Shown here: positions 1 through 7,185 of the stretch, in pieces
Layout: each line of letters begins with the position of its first letter
How positions within the stretch are numbered: the stretch's first letter is position 1
Assembly (NCBI GenBank): GCA_001602435.1
Contig: CP012156.1
Location: forward strand, 1,012,001-1,076,000
DNA: 64,000 bases
Reading direction: 5' to 3'
From: Hyphomonadaceae bacterium UKL13-1
GTDB taxonomy: Bacteria > Pseudomonadota > Alphaproteobacteria > Caulobacterales > Aquidulcibacteraceae
The notes under the pieces: model-generated
Told to the model about the DNA's origin: nothing
The model's database searches: none
What the model saw: the letters and a program-made list of their open reading frames with translations, nothing else
Translations under genes and position numbers: made by a program

Positions 1-305
1 ACGATGACGGCGGTTGCGATAATGCCAGGGCGGTTGCCGCGTTCGGCATAGCGCGCGATGGGGATACCGAGGATGGTATAAAAGAAGGCGAAAGCCAAAC
101 CGATCAACATGCCCAATTGGCCATCGGTTATGCCCAAGTCTTTCTTGATCGGCCCTGCCAAGATCGCCACAATTTGGCGGTCAACGAAGTTGAGTGTGTA
201 GATGATCAACAGCACCCAAAGCGCATAGCGCACATAGGCCGGGCTTAAGGCTTGCGGCTGTGCTGGCGTGCCAGAGCCGACTATCGTGTCTGAAGGTTTG
301 TCCAT
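1..305 (-). CDS. MFS transporter, spinster-like (N-terminal part, cut by window edge)
   Basis: This is the N-terminal part of a 12-TM secondary transporter; about 101 residues are visible and the rest lies before base 1. It starts at ATG 303-305 behind an AAGGGGAA ribosome binding site. The fragment reads through TM1 (motif YVRYALW, then LNFVDRQIV) into TM2 (GLAFAFFYTILGIPIAR). It closely matches the N-terminus of the next gene, so the two are tandem paralogues on the same strand, 120 bp apart. The family moves small organic anions or lipids by proton symport or antiport. The substrate cannot be told from sequence. Confidence 0.85.
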   Translation of the reverse strand, partial: MDKPSDTIVGSGTPAQPQALSPAYVRYALWVLLIIYTLNFVDRQIVAILAGPIKKDLGITDGQLGMLIGLAFAFFYTILGIPIARYAERGNRPGIIATAVI

Positions 306-425
306 CCGGTCGTTCCCCTTATAGGCAGGTCTATGCCTGCCTTTCTTATCGGCCTACCATCGGGCCGACGTGGAAAAAAGCAATGCCATGGCGCGATTTA
401 TTTGCATGGTCGAGGGTGTGCTCGA

Positions 426-1853
426 TCAAGATGTCGTCACCTTGGCTGGCAGAAGCGCCCGCCCACCAAGCCAGAACAAAACCGCACTCATCAAGCCGAG
501 GTGGCACGCGATGATCAAGCTCCAACGCAGGCCTTCTTGCCGCGCGGTGACACAGGCGGCTTCGCCAGCTGTCGCGGCCGCTTTGCCGCAAGCGGTGGCA
601 AAGTCTGCGATCCCTAACGCGCTACCGTCAAACATCAGATTGCGCAACGTGTCCGACAAAACGCCCGCAAATAGGGGGCCGATGCCAAGGCCAACCAGAT
701 TGACAACAAACAAAGTGATGGCCACGGCCATCGCCCGTTGGTTCTGCGGCACAACTTTTTGAACAGTGGCAAAGGCAGGTCCATACCACAGCGAGTTCAA
801 GACGCCTGGGATCCAGATCAACATCAAAGCCGTCTGCCACGAGGCCGACATATAGCCCGGCGTGAAGGTTACGCTGGCGATCGCCATGCCGATGGCTGGA
901 ACGTACAAGAAAGCTGCGGGGTTCTTGGCCCCATATTTGTCGGCGAAATAGCCACCCAGCCACGTGCCAATCAGGCCACCAACGCCCGAAGAAATGCCCA
1001 GCCAGACGCCGACTTCGCCCGCGCTCATACCATGGATGCGTTGGAAGAAGGCGGGCGTGAACACGCCTTGGCCATAGCTAACAAAGGCCGCACTGGCCGA
1101 CGCGAGCGTCACAAACACATAAGCAGGCGATTTGAGCAGGGCCTTTAACGTCGACCATACACTGCCTTCGCCTGTTGTCGCATGGGTCGGAAAGCCCAAG
1201 GTACGGCGGGGTTCCTTCAGCGTGTACCAAACCACCAGTGCCAACGCGACGCCGGGCAGGCCCGCGACTAAAAAGGCCGTCCGCCAGCCCCAAATGTCGG
1301 CAATCACGCCGCCAAGCACCGCACCCAACAAACTACCAGCCGGGACGCCGAGGCCATAAAAGGCAATCGCACGGGCGCGTCGGTCAACCGGTACATAGTC
1401 AGCTATCAAGGAGTGGGCGGCAGGCGTACAGCCCGCTTCGCCAACCCCCACGCCAATGCGGCCTAAAAGCATTTGGGTAAAGTTCTGGGCCATGCCGCAG
1501 AGAGCGGTAAAGCCACTCCAGACCGCTAGAGAAATCGAGATGATTTTTACTCGATCGCTGCGATCGGCCAAACGGGCAATAGGAATACCCAACACCGTGT
1601 AAAAGAAGGCAAAGGCAAGCCCAGTCATGATGCCGATCTGCCAATCGTCCAGCACAAGTTCGCGACGGATTTCCTCTGCCAGAATGCCAACAATGCTGCG
1701 GTCCAGAAAATTCAGGATGTAGATGATCAGCAGCATCCAGAGGGCATAACGCACATAATTGGCCGACAAGGGCAGCGCAGCATTTGTGGATCCTTGTGGC
1801 GTTTGCTCGGCATCGGACGCGGCCCCCGGCCCGACTGCTGAAGAGTCCGTCAT
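426..1853 (-). CDS. MFS transporter, spinster-like
   Basis: This is a full-length inner-membrane major facilitator of about 475 residues with 12 predicted TM helices. The N-terminus has the RYALWMLLIIYILNFLDRSI helix, and the cytoplasmic TM2-3 loop carries RLADRSDR. Three starts are possible: TTG at 1865, ATG at 1856 and ATG at 1853. The GGGGGA just upstream is best spaced for 1853, so I chose that. It is the upstream gene of a tandem paralogue pair and is transcribed away from the ilv leader region, with about 245 bp of divergent spacer. The substrate is unknown. Proteins of this type are common in Caulobacterales and sphingomonads. Confidence 0.88.
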   Translation of the reverse strand: MTDSSAVGPGAASDAEQTPQGSTNAALPLSANYVRYALWMLLIIYILNFLDRSIVGILAEEIRRELVLDDWQIGIMTGLAFAFFYTVLGIPIARLADRSDRVKIISISLAVWSGFTALCGMAQNFTQMLLGRIGVGVGEAGCTPAAHSLIADYVPVDRRARAIAFYGLGVPAGSLLGAVLGGVIADIWGWRTAFLVAGLPGVALALVVWYTLKEPRRTLGFPTHATTGEGSVWSTLKALLKSPAYVFVTLASASAAFVSYGQGVFTPAFFQRIHGMSAGEVGVWLGISSGVGGLIGTWLGGYFADKYGAKNPAAFLYVPAIGMAIASVTFTPGYMSASWQTALMLIWIPGVLNSLWYGPAFATVQKVVPQNQRAMAVAITLFVVNLVGLGIGPLFAGVLSDTLRNLMFDGSALGIADFATACGKAAATAGEAACVTARQEGLRWSLIIACHLGLMSAVLFWLGGRALLPAKVTTS

Positions 1854-2041
1854 CATTTCCCCCAATTTCTTTTGTGCTGGATTGATTCAAGCACTTTGAT
1901 TTAGGGTTCAGCTTAACCAAACTTGCTCGCTTGCAAACAACTGAAATGGGCAGAACACGGTTTTGTGTGAGTTTCCGCTGTATTTGGATTTAAAATCTAA
2001 TTTTACTGTGAATCGCAGAAATTAATTCTAAGAAATTTTAC

Positions 2042-2070
2042 TTGACCAAGGCGTGGCGCATGTTTATGCC
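2042..2070 (+). promoter_or_regulatory. Candidate sigma70-type promoter of the ilv leader/ilvB transcript
   Basis: A -35 box TTGACC (2042-2047) is followed after exactly 17 bp by TATGCC (2065-2070). This would start transcription near 2077, about 22 nt before the leader peptide ATG. The -35 is a 5/6 match and the -10 only 3/6, so the call rests mainly on position and spacing. Confidence 0.4.
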
Positions 2071-2098
2071 TTTCGTAGAAGTTTGAGGAAACTCCATC

Positions 2099-2152
2099 AT
2101 GCGCAACGTCGCACTTGTACTCGTTAGAATGCCGCGGCTTGGTGAGGGATAG
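2099..2152 (+). CDS. ilv leader peptide (attenuator ORF)
   Basis: This is a 17-residue ORF, MRNVALVLVRMPRLGEG, with a good GAGGAA ribosome binding site (2085-2090) 8 nt before the ATG. Val and Leu make up six of residues 4-14 (V4, L6, V7, L8, V9, L14), as expected for a leader that senses charged tRNA-Val and tRNA-Leu. Its stop codon lies inside the loop of the first hairpin, so a ribosome finishing the peptide would cover the 2136-2146 arm that can otherwise pair with the terminator. It precedes ilvB by about 100 bp. Leader-peptide attenuation is established for proteobacterial ilv operons. The assignment here is inference from composition, ribosome binding site and RNA folding. Confidence 0.8.
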   Translation: MRNVALVLVRMPRLGEG

Positions 2153-2208
2153 TCCTCTCACCAAATCGCGGCGTTGCAACACAAGGGGCTCACCAAGCCC
2201 CTTTTTTC
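2132..2208 (+). promoter_or_regulatory. ilv transcription attenuator (pause hairpin, antiterminator, terminator)
   Basis: Three mutually exclusive pairings are visible. The first is a hairpin of 2132-2136/2167-2171 (CCGCG/CGCGG) plus 2139-2146/2157-2164 (TTGGTGAG/CTCACCAA). The second is a terminator of AAGGGGCT (2183-2190) with AGCCCCTT (2196-2203), a 5-nt loop and six T (2202-2207). The third is an antiterminator in which GGCTTGGTGAG (2136-2146) pairs perfectly over 11 bp with 2189-2199, destroying the terminator. A further arm, 2103-2112, can pair with 2168-2177 over 10 bp including one G-U. Translation of the Val/Leu leader would decide between these structures. I did not compute folding energies. 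Confidence 0.8.
2183..2208 (+). terminator. Intrinsic terminator of the ilv attenuator
   Basis: A perfect 8-bp stem AAGGGGCT/AGCCCCTT with a CACCA loop is followed by a T run at 2202-2207. It lies between the leader peptide and the ilvB start, so it acts as a conditional terminator and not as an end-of-operon signal. Confidence 0.82.
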
Positions 2209-2254
2209 ATGCCCAAAAAACCGCCATAAGCACCAAAACTTGGAAGCCTTCCCC

Positions 2255-4051
2255 ATGTACGACACAGAAATCGAGACCAGCACCATGACAAAGCCTGAAC
2301 CTATTGAAATGACAGGCGCCGAAATTCTGGTGCGGGCCATGCAAGAGCAGGGCGTGGAGACGATTTTTGGCTATCCCGGTGGGGCCGTCTTGCCGATCTA
2401 TGATGCGCTCTATCAGCAAGAGCAGATTCACCATGTGCTGGTGCGTCATGAGCAGGGGGCAGGCCATGCGGCAGAGGGCTATGCGCGCTCCACAGGCAAA
2501 TGCGGCGTACTTTTGGTGACGTCTGGGCCAGGGGCCACCAATGCAGTGACGGCTTTGGTTGATGCCTTGATGGATTCCATTCCTTTGGTGTGCATCACGG
2601 GGCAAGTGCCCTCGCATTTGATCGGGTCAGATGCGTTTCAAGAATGCGATACAACGGGGATCACACGCTCTGCCACCAAGCACAATTATCTGGTCAAGGA
2701 CGTCAATGACCTCGAGCGCATCGTGCATGAGGCGTTTCAAGTGGCAACTACCGGCCGTCCTGGCCCTGTTCTGATCGATATTCCAAAAGACGTTCAGTTC
2801 AAGAAGACGATTTACCACGGCAAGCCCAACGACCTTTCGCCCAATTATCGCCCGCCCACCAACCCAGACCTTTTGGCAATTGAAAAGGCGGTTGAGCTGA
2901 TGGCCTCGGCGAAAAAGCCCATCTTCTATACCGGCGGTGGCGTGATCAATGCAGGGCCTGAAGCCTCCAAGCTCTTGCGCCAATTGGCAGCGGCGACCGG
3001 CTTCCCCGTGACCTCAACCCTAATGGGCTTGGGCAGCTTCCCTGCGAGCGACCCGCAATGGCTGGGCATGTTGGGCATGCATGGCGCTTATGAAGCCAAT
3101 ATGGCGATGCATGATTGCGACGTGATGATCTGCCTTGGCGCGCGCTTTGATGACCGCGTGACGGGGCGTTTGGACGCATTCTCACCCAATTCCAAGAAAA
3201 TCCACGTCGATATTGATCCTTCCAGCATCAATAAGAATGTGCGGGTGGATATTGGCATCGTGGCCGATGCCGGCAAAGCCATCGCCGCCCTCTTGGCCCA
3301 ATGGCAGGCCCGCGTTGGCAAACGTGCCGACATTGCCGCTTGGAACGCCCAGATTGATGTCTGGCGCGCCCGCAAAGGCTTTGCCTATCGCCAAAGTGGC
3401 GAGGTGATTAAACCCCAATATGCGGTCGAGCGCCTCTATGAACTCACCAAGGACCGCAAGACCTTCATCACCACCGAAGTGGGCCAGCATCAAATGTGGG
3501 CCGCCCAATTCTATCGCTTTGAAGAGCCTAACCGTTGGATGACATCGGGTGGTCTCGGCACCATGGGCTATGGCCTGCCAGCCGCAATTGGTGTGCAAAT
3601 GGCACATAAGGACGGCTTGGTGATCGATATTGCGGGCGAGGCCAGCATCCAAATGTGCATCCAAGAAATGAGCTGTGCGGTCCAATATGGCCTGCCGGTC
3701 AAAATCTTTATCCTGAATAATGAGTGGATGGGCATGGTGCGCCAGTGGCAGCAATTGCTGCATGGCGAGCGCTACTCCCAAAGTTATTCCCACTCTCTGC
3801 CGGACTTTGTGAAGCTCGCTGAAGCCTTTGGGGCCAAGGGCATCCGCTGTGATGATCCGACTTTATTGGACGCAGCCATCCAAGACATGATCGACTATGA
3901 TGGCCCGGTGATCTTTGATTGCCGCGTCACCAAAGACGAAAACTGCTTCCCCATGATCCCATCGGGTGCGGCCCATAATGAAATGCTCTTGGGCGACGAT
4001 GGTCAGGACTTGGGGACGGCCATTGATGAGAAGGGGCGGCAGTTGGTGTGA
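2255..4051 (+). CDS. ilvB: Acetolactate synthase large (catalytic) subunit
   Basis: This ThDP- and FAD-dependent enzyme condenses pyruvate with pyruvate or 2-oxobutyrate, the first common step of Val, Leu and Ile synthesis. It has 598 residues. The ThDP activating Glu is E66 in RHEQGAGHAAEGYAR, and the N-terminal FGYPGGAVLPIYD segment is typical. The metal-binding motif reads AGEASIQM with E462 where most family members have Asp; the downstream ILNNEWMGMVRQWQ segment is intact. I chose ATG 2255, with GGAAG 8 nt upstream; the frame stays open back through the attenuator, so a longer start is not credible. The regulatory subunit ilvN lies 1.8 kb downstream and not immediately after it, which is unusual. 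Confidence 0.95.
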   Translation: MYDTEIETSTMTKPEPIEMTGAEILVRAMQEQGVETIFGYPGGAVLPIYDALYQQEQIHHVLVRHEQGAGHAAEGYARSTGKCGVLLVTSGPGATNAVTALVDALMDSIPLVCITGQVPSHLIGSDAFQECDTTGITRSATKHNYLVKDVNDLERIVHEAFQVATTGRPGPVLIDIPKDVQFKKTIYHGKPNDLSPNYRPPTNPDLLAIEKAVELMASAKKPIFYTGGGVINAGPEASKLLRQLAAATGFPVTSTLMGLGSFPASDPQWLGMLGMHGAYEANMAMHDCDVMICLGARFDDRVTGRLDAFSPNSKKIHVDIDPSSINKNVRVDIGIVADAGKAIAALLAQWQARVGKRADIAAWNAQIDVWRARKGFAYRQSGEVIKPQYAVERLYELTKDRKTFITTEVGQHQMWAAQFYRFEEPNRWMTSGGLGTMGYGLPAAIGVQMAHKDGLVIDIAGEASIQMCIQEMSCAVQYGLPVKIFILNNEWMGMVRQWQQLLHGERYSQSYSHSLPDFVKLAEAFGAKGIRCDDPTLLDAAIQDMIDYDGPVIFDCRVTKDENCFPMIPSGAAHNEMLLGDDGQDLGTAIDEKGRQLV

Positions 4052-4171
4052 TGGGGGTCAAAAATAGGATTGCCGATTAGCCGTTGACCTTAAACGCAAC
4101 CACCGTTGACACCTTTAGCAGCCAACGTCATTCTACCCTAGATTATTTTAATTCGAAATGGGAGTTTTTTT

Positions 4172-4390
4172 ATGACAGAAGTTTTTATGCAGCTTTTGCC
4201 ATCATTATTGTTACAGGCAATATTGGGTATCGCCATTTGGAGACTGCTTAAAAAAGAGGGACAAGGTAAGGAATTGGAAGCATTGTGGTGCGCAATTCCA
4301 GTTATTGGAATGTTTGTTTGGCTCGTGCCTATTATGCTATTTCTTGGTCGAACAGCTGTGCGCTTGAAAGCAATGGAAGATTCCAAATAG
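4172..4390 (+). CDS. Small two-TM membrane protein, unknown
   Basis: This is a 72-residue protein with two hydrophobic segments, about residues 7-25 and 41-59, a charged LKKEGQGKE loop between them, and a basic C-terminal tail. A GGGAG ribosome binding site sits 7 nt before the ATG. The segment is more AT-rich than the flanking ilvB. I do not recognise a family. It lies in the block that separates ilvB from ilvN, directly upstream of a pair of inverted palindromes and the convergent hicAB module, which suggests acquired DNA. The gene call rests on its ribosome binding site and coherent membrane topology. Confidence 0.6.
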   Translation: MTEVFMQLLPSLLLQAILGIAIWRLLKKEGQGKELEALWCAIPVIGMFVWLVPIMLFLGRTAVRLKAMEDSK

Positions 4391-4410
4391 CCAGATTGTC
4401 TGCTTACGTC

Positions 4411-4522
4411 CGTCAAGGCACGCTTCGCTCTCTGGCCTTGACTGCCGGCAGCAGACGCGGCGTCTCATGTAACGGCCATCAGTTCAAGCGGGTCAAGGGC
4501 AGAAGCGAAGCGTCCCTTGACG
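4411..4522. repeat. Inverted pair of imperfect palindromes (REPIN-like element)
   Basis: Arm 1 (4411-4442) and arm 2 (4492-4522) are near-perfect reverse complements of each other, differing by about two substitutions and one indel. Each arm is itself hairpin-forming: GTCAAGG pairs with CCTTGAC in arm 1, and GTCAAGGG with CCCTTGAC in arm 2. The arms are separated by 49 bp. Two hairpins in inverted orientation is the architecture of REPIN elements. I saw no second copy in this window. Confidence 0.6.
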
Positions 4523-4613
4523 CGAATGAACGGGTAAAAAATAATTGAAACAAGGTTTTGCGTGACCAAATTGGTCACCAAAACCGTTCCCAGACAAATC
4601 CCTTCAGCCGAAG

Positions 4614-5021
4614 CTACCGCCCTACAATCTCATTGCGCGCCGCTTGGGCCAAAAACGCACTGCGGGTGAGTTTGCGGGCAGATGCGGCAGTGTCGATTGC
4701 CGCGAGGATGCCGGAGTCGAGAGAGATGTTGATGCGGGTGGGGGTGTTGCTGGCGGCGATATGGGGCACCAAAATCAGGAAAGCACCATTTGCCAATTCC
4801 TCTTTGGCCAAGTCGCGGATCGTCTCGATACTAGACGGCTCAATCAAGCGGTCATTATTCTCAAAATAGAGAGATACCGCATCGCTAGCTTCGCGCACGA
4901 CACTCTCCAAATCGTCGGCGGCTGAGAAACAGCCCTCTAAATCTGGAAATGAAACGCCAAAAGCGCTGTCTTCGTCCTTATGGACAATGCCGTGATAATA
5001 TTTGATTGCGCTTGTTTTCAT
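4614..5021 (-). CDS. hicB: HicB-family antitoxin
   Basis: This is the antitoxin of a type II HicAB system: it binds and masks the HicA mRNA interferase and usually represses its own promoter. The 135 residues show an N-terminal partly degraded RNase H-like HicB domain (KYYHGIVHKDEDSAFGVSFPDLEG) and a C-terminal ribbon-helix-helix segment (about residues 98-130, RINISLDSGILAAIDTAA). I chose ATG 5021: it overlaps the hicA stop as ATGA and has an AGGA site 5 nt upstream, better than the ATG two codons earlier. The toxin-first order hicA-hicB is typical. Confidence 0.9.
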   Translation of the reverse strand: MKTSAIKYYHGIVHKDEDSAFGVSFPDLEGCFSAADDLESVVREASDAVSLYFENNDRLIEPSSIETIRDLAKEELANGAFLILVPHIAASNTPTRINISLDSGILAAIDTAASARKLTRSAFLAQAARNEIVGR

Positions 5022-5200
5022 AGCCATCCTGCCATTTTTGCGATTGCGCGGGCCGTTCCGAGGGGGAGGTCCTTCTTGGGGTGGGGAACAATCACAACCC
5101 TGCCGTCCTTCGCGAATTTGTGGTGCGATCCTTTGCTGCCAACAAACAAAAAACCATCGGACAAAAGTCGCTTGACGATCTTCTTGCTGTCGCGTTCCAT
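5018..5200 (-). CDS. hicA: HicA-family mRNA interferase toxin
   Basis: This is a 60-residue double-stranded-RNA-binding-fold toxin that cleaves mRNA when free of HicB. It has the expected small size. The hallmark GSKGSHHKF segment (residues 21-29) carries the catalytic His, followed by VVIVPHPKKDLPLGTARAI, typical of HicA. It is co-transcribed with hicB through a 4-bp stop/start overlap. The module sits between ilvB and ilvN on the opposite strand, so it is likely an acquired insertion. Confidence 0.9.
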   Translation of the reverse strand: MERDSKKIVKRLLSDGFLFVGSKGSHHKFAKDGRVVIVPHPKKDLPLGTARAIAKMAGWL

Positions 5201-5236
5201 TGCAGCAGACTAGTCCATGCGCTTTACTTAGTCAAT

Positions 5237-5257
5237 AAATGTGTAGAAAAATGTGTA
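5237..5257 (-). promoter_or_regulatory. Direct repeat upstream of hicA, candidate HicB operator
   Basis: The 9-mer AAATGTGTA occurs at 5237-5245 and again at 5249-5257, 12 bp apart (about one helical turn), 37-57 bp upstream of the hicA start in an AT-rich stretch. HicB proteins with ribbon-helix-helix domains bind repeated sites in their own promoters. The link to HicB is inference from position. Confidence 0.35.
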
Positions 5258-5333
5258 TTTCTGACTATTCAGCCGTCGTTGCTGTCGCGAAGCGCACTTA
5301 GGCCATATAGACGATGAACCAAGGGAGCCGCCA

Positions 5334-5510
5334 TTGATCCTGACGAAATTTCCGTATTTGGTAGCGGTACCCGTTTCTGCTTGGATGATCCTTAGTGTGT
5401 GGATGGGCGCTCTATTTCCCGTTCCACGCACCCCGGTTCCTGTCCATGGTGATGGACGAGAGAGTTGGTATCCCGATGACGACGAACGAGACGGGGAGGG
5501 GCGCGCATGA
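5334..5510 (+). CDS. Small single-TM protein, unknown (TTG start)
   Basis: A 58-codon ORF opens with TTG 5334 behind a strong AAGGGAG site (5321-5327, 6-nt spacing). Its stop overlaps the ATG of the next gene as ATGA (5507-5510). The product has one hydrophobic helix (about residues 4-27, FPYLVAVPVSAWMILSVWMG) and a charged Asp/Glu/Arg-rich tail. I do not recognise it. The ribosome binding site and the coupling overlap are the case for it being real. It would be missed by an ATG-only search. Confidence 0.55.
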   Translation: MILTKFPYLVAVPVSAWMILSVWMGALFPVPRTPVPVHGDGRESWYPDDDERDGEGRA

Positions 5511-5857
5511 CCAATCCGTCCAGCTTCGCCGCCGCTTGGATCGCCGATTGGAACGCCCACGACGTGGAGAAAATCCTCTCCCATTACGCCGAGGATGTGG
5601 TCTTTCATTCCCCGAAAATTGCACTCCGCAATAAGGGCGAAAAGACGTTTTTCACCAGTCGGGAAGAATTGCGGCCCTATTTTAACTTTGCCTTTCACAT
5701 CCGGCCGCATCTGCGCTTTACGCTGCTCAATTTCTGCCAAGATCGGCAAGGCTTGGCCTTGATCTATCAAGATGAAACAGGGGCGACGGCAACCGAACTG
5801 ATGGATTTGAACCAACAAGGGCAAGTGGTGTTTGCACGCGTCCTCTATGATCGCTAA
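5507..5857 (+). CDS. NTF2-like / SnoaL-like domain protein
   Basis: This is a 116-residue single-domain protein. The N-terminal AAAWIADWNAHDVEKILSHY followed by AEDVVFHSP is the classic opening of the SnoaL/NTF2-like alpha+beta cone fold, seen in small isomerases, hydrolases and binding proteins. A GGGGAGGGG site precedes the ATG. It is translationally coupled to the small TM ORF upstream and is followed 33 bp later by ilvN, so the three may share a transcript. The substrate is unknown. Confidence 0.75.
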   Translation: MTNPSSFAAAWIADWNAHDVEKILSHYAEDVVFHSPKIALRNKGEKTFFTSREELRPYFNFAFHIRPHLRFTLLNFCQDRQGLALIYQDETGATATELMDLNQQGQVVFARVLYDR

Positions 5858-5890
5858 AGCAATCATAACTCTGAAAGTCGAGACCCATTC

Positions 5891-6433
5891 ATGACCCAAC
5901 CCGGTTCCGCTTATTTCATTCCTGAAGGCGAAAGCCCGATCATTCGCACCACTTTGGCCGTGATCGTCACCAATGAACCGGGCGTTTTGGCCCGTGTGGT
6001 CGGCCTGTTTTCGGCGCGCGGCTATAATATCGAGAGCTTGACGGTGGCCGAGACCGACCATGAAGCTCATACGTCGCGCATCACCATCGTCACCTCGGGC
6101 ACGCCCAGCGTCTTGACCCAGATTCGCGCGCAGCTCGGCCGTTTGGTGCCAGTGAAGCGTGTCATCGACTTTTATGGTGACAGCGACGCCGTCGCCCGTG
6201 AACTCGCGTTGATTAAGGTGGCGGGCACAGGCGATGTGCGCGTGGAAGCCATGCGCTTGGCGGACGCCTTTAAGTGCCGGATCATGGACGCTGGCCTAGA
6301 CCATTTTACGTTTGAATTGACTGGCTCTTCTAAAAAGCTTGATGATTTCATTGATTTGATGCGCCCGTTGGGGCTGGTTGAGGTCTCGCGCACTGGTGTG
6401 GCAACCATCCGGCGCGGCAAGGATGTGATTTAA
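5891..6433 (+). CDS. ilvN: Acetolactate synthase small (regulatory) subunit
   Basis: This is the regulatory partner of IlvB; it raises catalytic activity and confers feedback inhibition by valine. The 180 residues include an N-terminal ACT domain (RTTLAVIVTNEPGVLARVVGLF, about residues 19-40, then ARGYNIESLTVAETD) and the usual C-terminal ALS_ss_C domain (EAMRLADAFKCRIMD onward). The length is normal for the long bacterial IlvH/IlvN type. In most genomes it follows ilvB directly; here about 1.84 kb intervene, so it is probably transcribed separately from the attenuated ilvB message. Confidence 0.94.
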   Translation: MTQPGSAYFIPEGESPIIRTTLAVIVTNEPGVLARVVGLFSARGYNIESLTVAETDHEAHTSRITIVTSGTPSVLTQIRAQLGRLVPVKRVIDFYGDSDAVARELALIKVAGTGDVRVEAMRLADAFKCRIMDAGLDHFTFELTGSSKKLDDFIDLMRPLGLVEVSRTGVATIRRGKDVI

Positions 6434-6507
6434 GCGGCAGCGTCGACGGCCTTTTTAGTTCGGCATTCGGCCTTGTTTTGGCCCAAAGTTCAGGTTTGGA
6501 TGGGTGG

Positions 6508-7173
6508 ATGAAAAGCTCTTTTCGATATTTGATTATGCTCGCCATTGCCGCCGTCTTGGGCTTGACTATCTATTTGGTCGGCAAGGCGGAACCCGAACAA
6601 AAGGCGTTGTTTCTGGGCGTTGATGGCGATCCGCGCATGCGCTTGTGCGACAGTCCGGTGAATGGCGAATTGGCCGACCCCGCTGTCTTAAAGGCCATGG
6701 GCATTGATTCCCCCTTCGCGAAGGCGGCTGGCGATAAGGCGGCTTATCGTGTGTCGGTGCTGCGTCCTGCAAGTCAGGAAAGCCTCAGCATCACTTTTTC
6801 CACACCCGAAGCGGAGCCTGGGCGTTACAGCATGGTGCGTTGGGATGGGAAGGCCATCACCCGCGCCAGTGGGAGTTTGGACGTGACCGATGCTGCAACC
6901 CTCGTCTATGCCTTTGAGGACGCCAAAATCTGGGGCGAACTCAAGCGCACGATCGAAACTCTGGCCCGCGCAGGCCAAGCCACGGCAGTGATTGAAGTGC
7001 GCGCGCCCAAGCGCGAGCGGTGCATTTCTACCCGCTATGACGATGAACGTGTGCGTCCACTTTTGGCTGTGTTTGCCAAGAAGCTTTCGTTTCAACCCGG
7101 TGCCTTGCCGGTTGAGGGCCTCGTTTCACCGCAGGCAAGTTTTGTTCCGGTCGGACCCAGCAAATCAAACTAG
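6508..7173 (+). CDS. Uncharacterised membrane-anchored periplasmic protein
   Basis: This is a 221-residue protein with an N-terminal signal-anchor (about residues 7-25, LIMLAIAAVLGLTIYLVGKA) and a soluble remainder predicted to be periplasmic. The frame is open back to a TTG at 6478, but ATG 6508 places the hydrophobic helix at the very N-terminus and is preferred. The body has no motif I recognise; Cys residues are sparse (DPRMRLCDSP and KRERCIST), perhaps one disulfide. It is followed 12 bp later by the next secreted protein, so the two are likely co-expressed. Confidence 0.7.
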   Translation: MKSSFRYLIMLAIAAVLGLTIYLVGKAEPEQKALFLGVDGDPRMRLCDSPVNGELADPAVLKAMGIDSPFAKAAGDKAAYRVSVLRPASQESLSITFSTPEAEPGRYSMVRWDGKAITRASGSLDVTDAATLVYAFEDAKIWGELKRTIETLARAGQATAVIEVRAPKRERCISTRYDDERVRPLLAVFAKKLSFQPGALPVEGLVSPQASFVPVGPSKSN

Positions 7174-7185
7174 GGGAGGGAGTTC

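Noticed and set aside
2174..2254. N-terminal extension of IlvB by 27 codons
   Set aside because: The stretch contains the attenuator terminator, has no ribosome binding site, and does not resemble IlvB N-termini.
5228..6070. A 280-codon open frame on the minus strand across the NTF2-like gene and the ilvN start
   Set aside because: It runs through two well-supported plus-strand genes and the hicA upstream region, and its translation has no family resemblance.
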